DNA from: JBEBGV01 sp040081265
Lineage (GTDB): Bacteria > Acidobacteriota > Vicinamibacteria > Vicinamibacterales > UBA2999
DNA: 5,558 nt
Direction: 5' to 3'
NCBI GenBank assembly: GCA_040081265.1
Contig: JBEBGV010000144.1
Location: 1 to 5,558, forward strand
Shown in pieces: positions 4,362 to 5,558 of the stretch. Positions within the stretch are counted from its first letter, which is position 1. Each line of letters begins with the position of its first letter. A model generated the notes under the pieces. The model worked only from the letters and a program-made list of their open reading frames with translations. It made no database searches and had not been told where the DNA came from. The position numbers and the translations under genes were made by a program.

Positions 4362-5558
4362 CGGGCACGCGCATGCGCCCGTTCGGGCAGACGATTCCGC
4401 TGGACGAGGCGCGCCGCATCATCGACGGTGCGATTCATCCGATTGCGCGCACGGAACTGGTGCCGCTCCACGAGGCAGGCGGCCGGGTGCTGGCGGTGGA
4501 CCTGGTGGCCCCGGGCGATGTGCCCCCGTTCACGCGCGCCGGCATGGACGGCTACGCGGTGCGGGCGGCCGACACCACGGGCGCCTCCCGGGATGAGCCT
4601 CGCCTGCTGCGCGCCATCGAGCAGGTGTTCACGGGGCAGATGCCGGGCCGCGCGGTGGAGCCGGGCACGTGTGCCGAGATCGCGACGGGCGCGCCGATGC
4701 CCGACGGTGCGGATGCCGTCGTGATGGTCGAGGAGACAGTACGCCTCGCCGACGGCACGATCCGCATCTTCAGCGCCGTTTCGCCCGCGCAGAACGTGGG
4801 CCGGCAGGGCGCGGACATCACCGCCGGCTCCACGGTACTCACCGCCGGCACGTATCTGAACGCGAGCCGCGTGGGCGCCGTGGCGGCCATCGGCGCCAGC
4901 GAAGTGAGCGTCTACGTACGGCCGCGGGTGGCGATTCTCTCGACGGGCAACGAGATCGCCGAGCCGGGCCGGGCACTCGAGCCGGGCCAGATCCACGACA
5001 TCAACCGCTACACGCTCACGGCGCTCGTGGCGGCGCATGGTGGTCAGCCGGAAGCCGGCCGGGCCGCCGCCGATCATCTCGACGACCTGCGCCGCGCCCT
5101 CGATACGGCGATGGACACCGACATTCTGGTGTTCTCGGGCGGCAGTTCCGTCGGCGAGCGCGACCTGCTGCTCGACGCACTCGCGAGCCGGGGTCAGGTG
5201 CTCTTCCATGGCATTTCAGTAAAGCCGGGCAAGCCCATGGCGTTCGGCGTGGTGGAGGGCAAGCCGTTCTTCGGCATGCCGGGTTATCCGGCCTCCTGCC
5301 TCTCGAACGCGCACATCCTGCTCGTGCCGGCGCTTCGTCACATCGCACGGCTTCCACCGGACACGACGCGCACGGTCACCGTGCCGCTGGGGCGCCGCGT
5401 CCAGAGCGTGGCGGGCCGCCACCAGTTCCTCTCCGTGCGCCTCGCGGACGGGCAGGCATTGCCCGCCTTCAAGGCCTCGGGCGACATCACCAGCCTCGCG
5501 CTGGCGGACGGCTACATCGAGATCCCGATCGACGTGGAGACCGTCGACGCAGGCACTC
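4358..5558 (+). CDS. moeA: MoeA, molybdopterin molybdotransferase (3' end cut by the window)
   Basis: MoeA inserts molybdate into adenylylated molybdopterin, the last general step of molybdenum cofactor synthesis, in the cytoplasm. From the ATG at 4358, 400 codons run open to the window edge. The MoeA N-terminal part (about 12-175) has PPFTRAGMDGYAV at 56-68 and ATGAPMPDGADAVVMVEE at 109-126. The MPT-binding domain (about 189-328) has ILSTGNEI at 193-200, IHDINR at 212-217, the signature SGGSSVGERD at 260-269, SVKPGKPM at 287-294 and GMPGYPAS at 306-313. The C-terminal domain begins near 338 and reads KASGDITSLALADGYIEIP at 372-390. The family is about 400-410 residues long, so only a few residues are missing. 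The start overlaps the moaB stop; a second in-frame ATG lies 5 codons on (4373). All visible catalytic and binding motifs are intact. Confidence 0.95.
   Translation, partial: MTGTRMRPFGQTIPLDEARRIIDGAIHPIARTELVPLHEAGGRVLAVDLVAPGDVPPFTRAGMDGYAVRAADTTGASRDEPRLLRAIEQVFTGQMPGRAVEPGTCAEIATGAPMPDGADAVVMVEETVRLADGTIRIFSAVSPAQNVGRQGADITAGSTVLTAGTYLNASRVGAVAAIGASEVSVYVRPRVAILSTGNEIAEPGRALEPGQIHDINRYTLTALVAAHGGQPEAGRAAADHLDDLRRALDTAMDTDILVFSGGSSVGERDLLLDALASRGQVLFHGISVKPGKPMAFGVVEGKPFFGMPGYPASCLSNAHILLVPALRHIARLPPDTTRTVTVPLGRRVQSVAGRHQFLSVRLADGQALPAFKASGDITSLALADGYIEIPIDVETVDAGT

Noticed and set aside
4343..5209. 288-residue minus-strand open frame opposite moeA
   Set aside because: It is His/Arg/Ala-rich antisense translation of a high-GC gene, and moeA on the plus strand has all of its family motifs.
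1..5558. CRISPR array, retron, toxin-antitoxin or known defence genes
   Set aside because: No regularly spaced repeats, reverse transcriptase, or nuclease and toxin motifs were found in any plausible gene.

Overview
The window looks like the junction between a small integrated mobile element (left, about 1-3280) and the chromosome of a high-GC bacterium (right, about 3280-5558). The chromosomal genes are very GC-rich, with mostly G or C in third codon positions. The element is visibly less so: hand-counted 60-base lines give 44/60 G+C at 4441-4500, against 28/60 at 1081-1140 and 30/60 at 481-540. The host phylum cannot be fixed from this sequence. The thioredoxin-like ferredoxin, MoaB and MoeA would fit Gemmatimonadota or a similar high-GC group, but that is only an impression.

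Element side. The window opens in the 3' end of a hypothetical protein gene (1-240). About 650 bases without a convincing gene follow (241-892); they hold several inverted repeats that crowd towards the next start codon. A D5/P4-family superfamily 3 helicase gene (893-2278, +) comes next. It ends against a 12-bp perfect hairpin (2296-2324) that separates it from a convergent tyrosine recombinase gene (2334-3209, -). The recombinase starts 70 bases from the 3' end of a complete tRNA-Arg(ACG) gene (3280-3356, -). Integrase next to a tRNA 3' end plus a replication helicase is the classic layout of a satellite, integrative plasmid or genomic island. The other end of the element lies left of the window, so its cargo is mostly unseen.

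Host side. To the right of the tRNA, and divergent from it, is a tightly packed operon: a thioredoxin-like [2Fe-2S] ferredoxin, a MoaB/MogA-type molybdopterin adenylyltransferase and MoeA molybdopterin molybdotransferase (open at the window end). Both gene junctions are ATGA stop/start overlaps, so translation is probably coupled. MoaB/MogA and MoeA catalyse the last two steps of molybdenum cofactor synthesis; the ferredoxin may supply electrons to this pathway or to a molybdoenzyme, which is inference.

The points most worth checking are the perfect inverted repeat that abuts the encoded CCA end of the tRNA (candidate recombinase core site), the structured leader in front of the helicase gene (candidate origin or translational control) and the absence of a primase domain from the helicase.
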